Assembly: GCF_000691525.1 (NCBI RefSeq)
Contig: NZ_JMDW01000010.1
Location: forward strand, 248,001 to 312,000
Length of the DNA stretch: 64,000 nt
Source: Mycolicibacterium neoaurum ATCC 25795
GTDB taxonomy: Bacteria; Actinomycetota; Actinomycetes; Mycobacteriales; Mycobacteriaceae
Direction: 5' to 3'
Part shown: positions 63,274-64,000 of the stretch, piece after piece
Layout: the number at the start of each line of letters is the position of its first letter
How positions within the stretch are numbered: the first letter of the stretch is position 1
The notes under the pieces: generated by a model
What the model saw: the letters and a program-made list of their open reading frames with translations, nothing else
The model's database searches: none
What the model was told of the DNA's origin: nothing
Program-made: the position numbers and the translations under genes

Positions 63274-64000
63274 GTCCAGCCGCACTTGATCCACCATTCT
63301 TTGTCCAGGCACAGCCTGCCGTCGATCACCGTCTTGTTCCGCACGATCGCGCTGAGATCGGACGGGTTGATGCCGACGAACTCCGACCACTCCGTCAACA
63401 CCATGACCAGATCGGCGTTCTCGCAGGCCTCGTCGACCGATGCCGCGTAGGACAGTGTCGGGAACACCGCACGGGCGTTCTCGATCGCCTTGGGGTCATA
63501 CACCGTCACCGATGCACCCTGCAGCTGGAGCTGCCCGGCCACGTTGAGCGCAGGCGAGTCGCGGACGTCGTCGGAATCCGGTTTGAAGGCGGCACCGAGG
63601 ATGGCGACGTTGGCGCTCTGCAATCCGACCGGACATGCCTTGCGGGCCACCTCCACCATGCGGGTGCGACGGCGCATGTTGACGTTGTCGACCTCGCGCA
63701 AGAAGGTCAGCGCCTCCGAGGCGCCCAGTTCGCCGGCCCGAGCCATGAACGCCCGGATGTCCTTGGGCAGGCAGCCCCCGCCGAAGCCGATACCCGCGTT
63801 GAGGAAGCGACGACCGATACGCGCGTCGTAGCCGATCGCATCGGCGACGGCGGCCACATCGGCACCAACCGCATCGCAGACCTCGGCGATCGCATTGATG
63901 AACGAGATCTTGGTTGCCAGAAAGGCATTCGCAGAAACCTTGACCAGCTCCGCGGTCTCCGGATCGGTCAGGATGAACGGGGTCTCACGATCGAGGATCT
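63261..64000 (-). CDS. udgA: UDP-glucose/GDP-mannose dehydrogenase, 5' partial
   Basis: The frame is open to the right edge, so the N-terminal NAD-binding domain is outside. The visible ~246 residues contain the central helix ANAFLATKISFINAIAEVCD, the catalytic Cys in GIGFGGGCLPKD, and the C-terminal UDP-binding domain (LGAAFKPDSDDVRDSPAL, VYDPKA, VLTEWSEF). The enzyme oxidises UDP-glucose to UDP-glucuronate, or an analogous sugar nucleotide. It is similar to M. tuberculosis UdgA (Rv0322), but substrate cannot be confirmed from this part. Confidence 0.9.
   Translation of the reverse strand, partial: ILDRETPFILTDPETAELVKVSANAFLATKISFINAIAEVCDAVGADVAAVADAIGYDARIGRRFLNAGIGFGGGCLPKDIRAFMARAGELGASEALTFLREVDNVNMRRRTRMVEVARKACPVGLQSANVAILGAAFKPDSDDVRDSPALNVAGQLQLQGASVTVYDPKAIENARAVFPTLSYAASVDEACENADLVMVLTEWSEFVGINPSDLSAIVRNKTVIDGRLCLDKEWWIKCGWTYLV

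Overview
The window looks like the chromosome of a fast-growing, saprophytic mycobacterium (Mycolicibacterium-type). The DNA is GC-rich throughout, genes are packed with 1-4 nt ATGA/GTGA overlaps, several promoters appear leaderless, and long blocks follow mycobacterial gene order: hisDCBHA-impA-hisFI, bcpB, trpE-(TIGR02234)-trpCBA-lgt, nadABC-nrtR, bioA-bioFD, bioB-bsaP-bioQ, an acyltransferase with treXYZ, ilvA and dnaE1. Family calls rest on motifs read by eye; no database search was run.

Region by region. 1-0.6 kb: end of a metal-chelate binding protein. 0.6-6.4 kb: nitrate assimilation, with narK followed by a single-chain molybdopterin/diflavin nitrate reductase (nasN type) and a small protein. 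6.4-8.3 kb: promoter region and a DUF222/HNH gene. 8.3-15.6 kb: lgt with a very long acidic repeat tail, co-directional with trpA, trpB, trpC, a membrane protein and trpE. 15.7-22.0 kb: a segment between trpE and hisI carrying bcpB, a leuA-type gene with an apparent leucine leader-peptide attenuator, a GntR regulator with a lone ABC ATPase, and a probable type II restriction-modification pair joined to the 3' end of the his operon. 22.1-28.5 kb: the his operon. 28.6-31.5 kb: a deazaflavin-type reductase, a LysE exporter, and an anchored protein coupled to a PrsW-type protease. 31.5-35.8 kb: de novo NAD synthesis under a Nudix-type NrtR regulator. 35.8-43.4 kb: a lipase, then the biotin genes with three identical BioQ-type operators. 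43.5-51.8 kb: membrane acyltransferase and treXYZ (trehalose from glycogen). 51.8-57.9 kb: ilvA, a small membrane protein, a MerR regulator with its divergent F420-type oxidoreductase, and dnaE1. 58-64 kb: a DrrABC-like ABC exporter, two divergent GT87 mannosyltransferase-like membrane proteins, and the end of a UDP-glucose dehydrogenase.

Most genes are anabolic housekeeping. PriA (hisA) probably also supplies the missing TrpF step, tying his to trp. The parts that look accessory are the 16.1-22.0 kb segment, the DUF222/HNH gene beside the nitrate locus, and the expanded Lgt tail. The most informative non-coding features are the leuA leader, the 30-bp BioQ double operator, the NrtR operator lying on its own promoter, and a MerR promoter with a 19-bp spacer. 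No rRNA, tRNA, CRISPR array or intact insertion sequence was seen.
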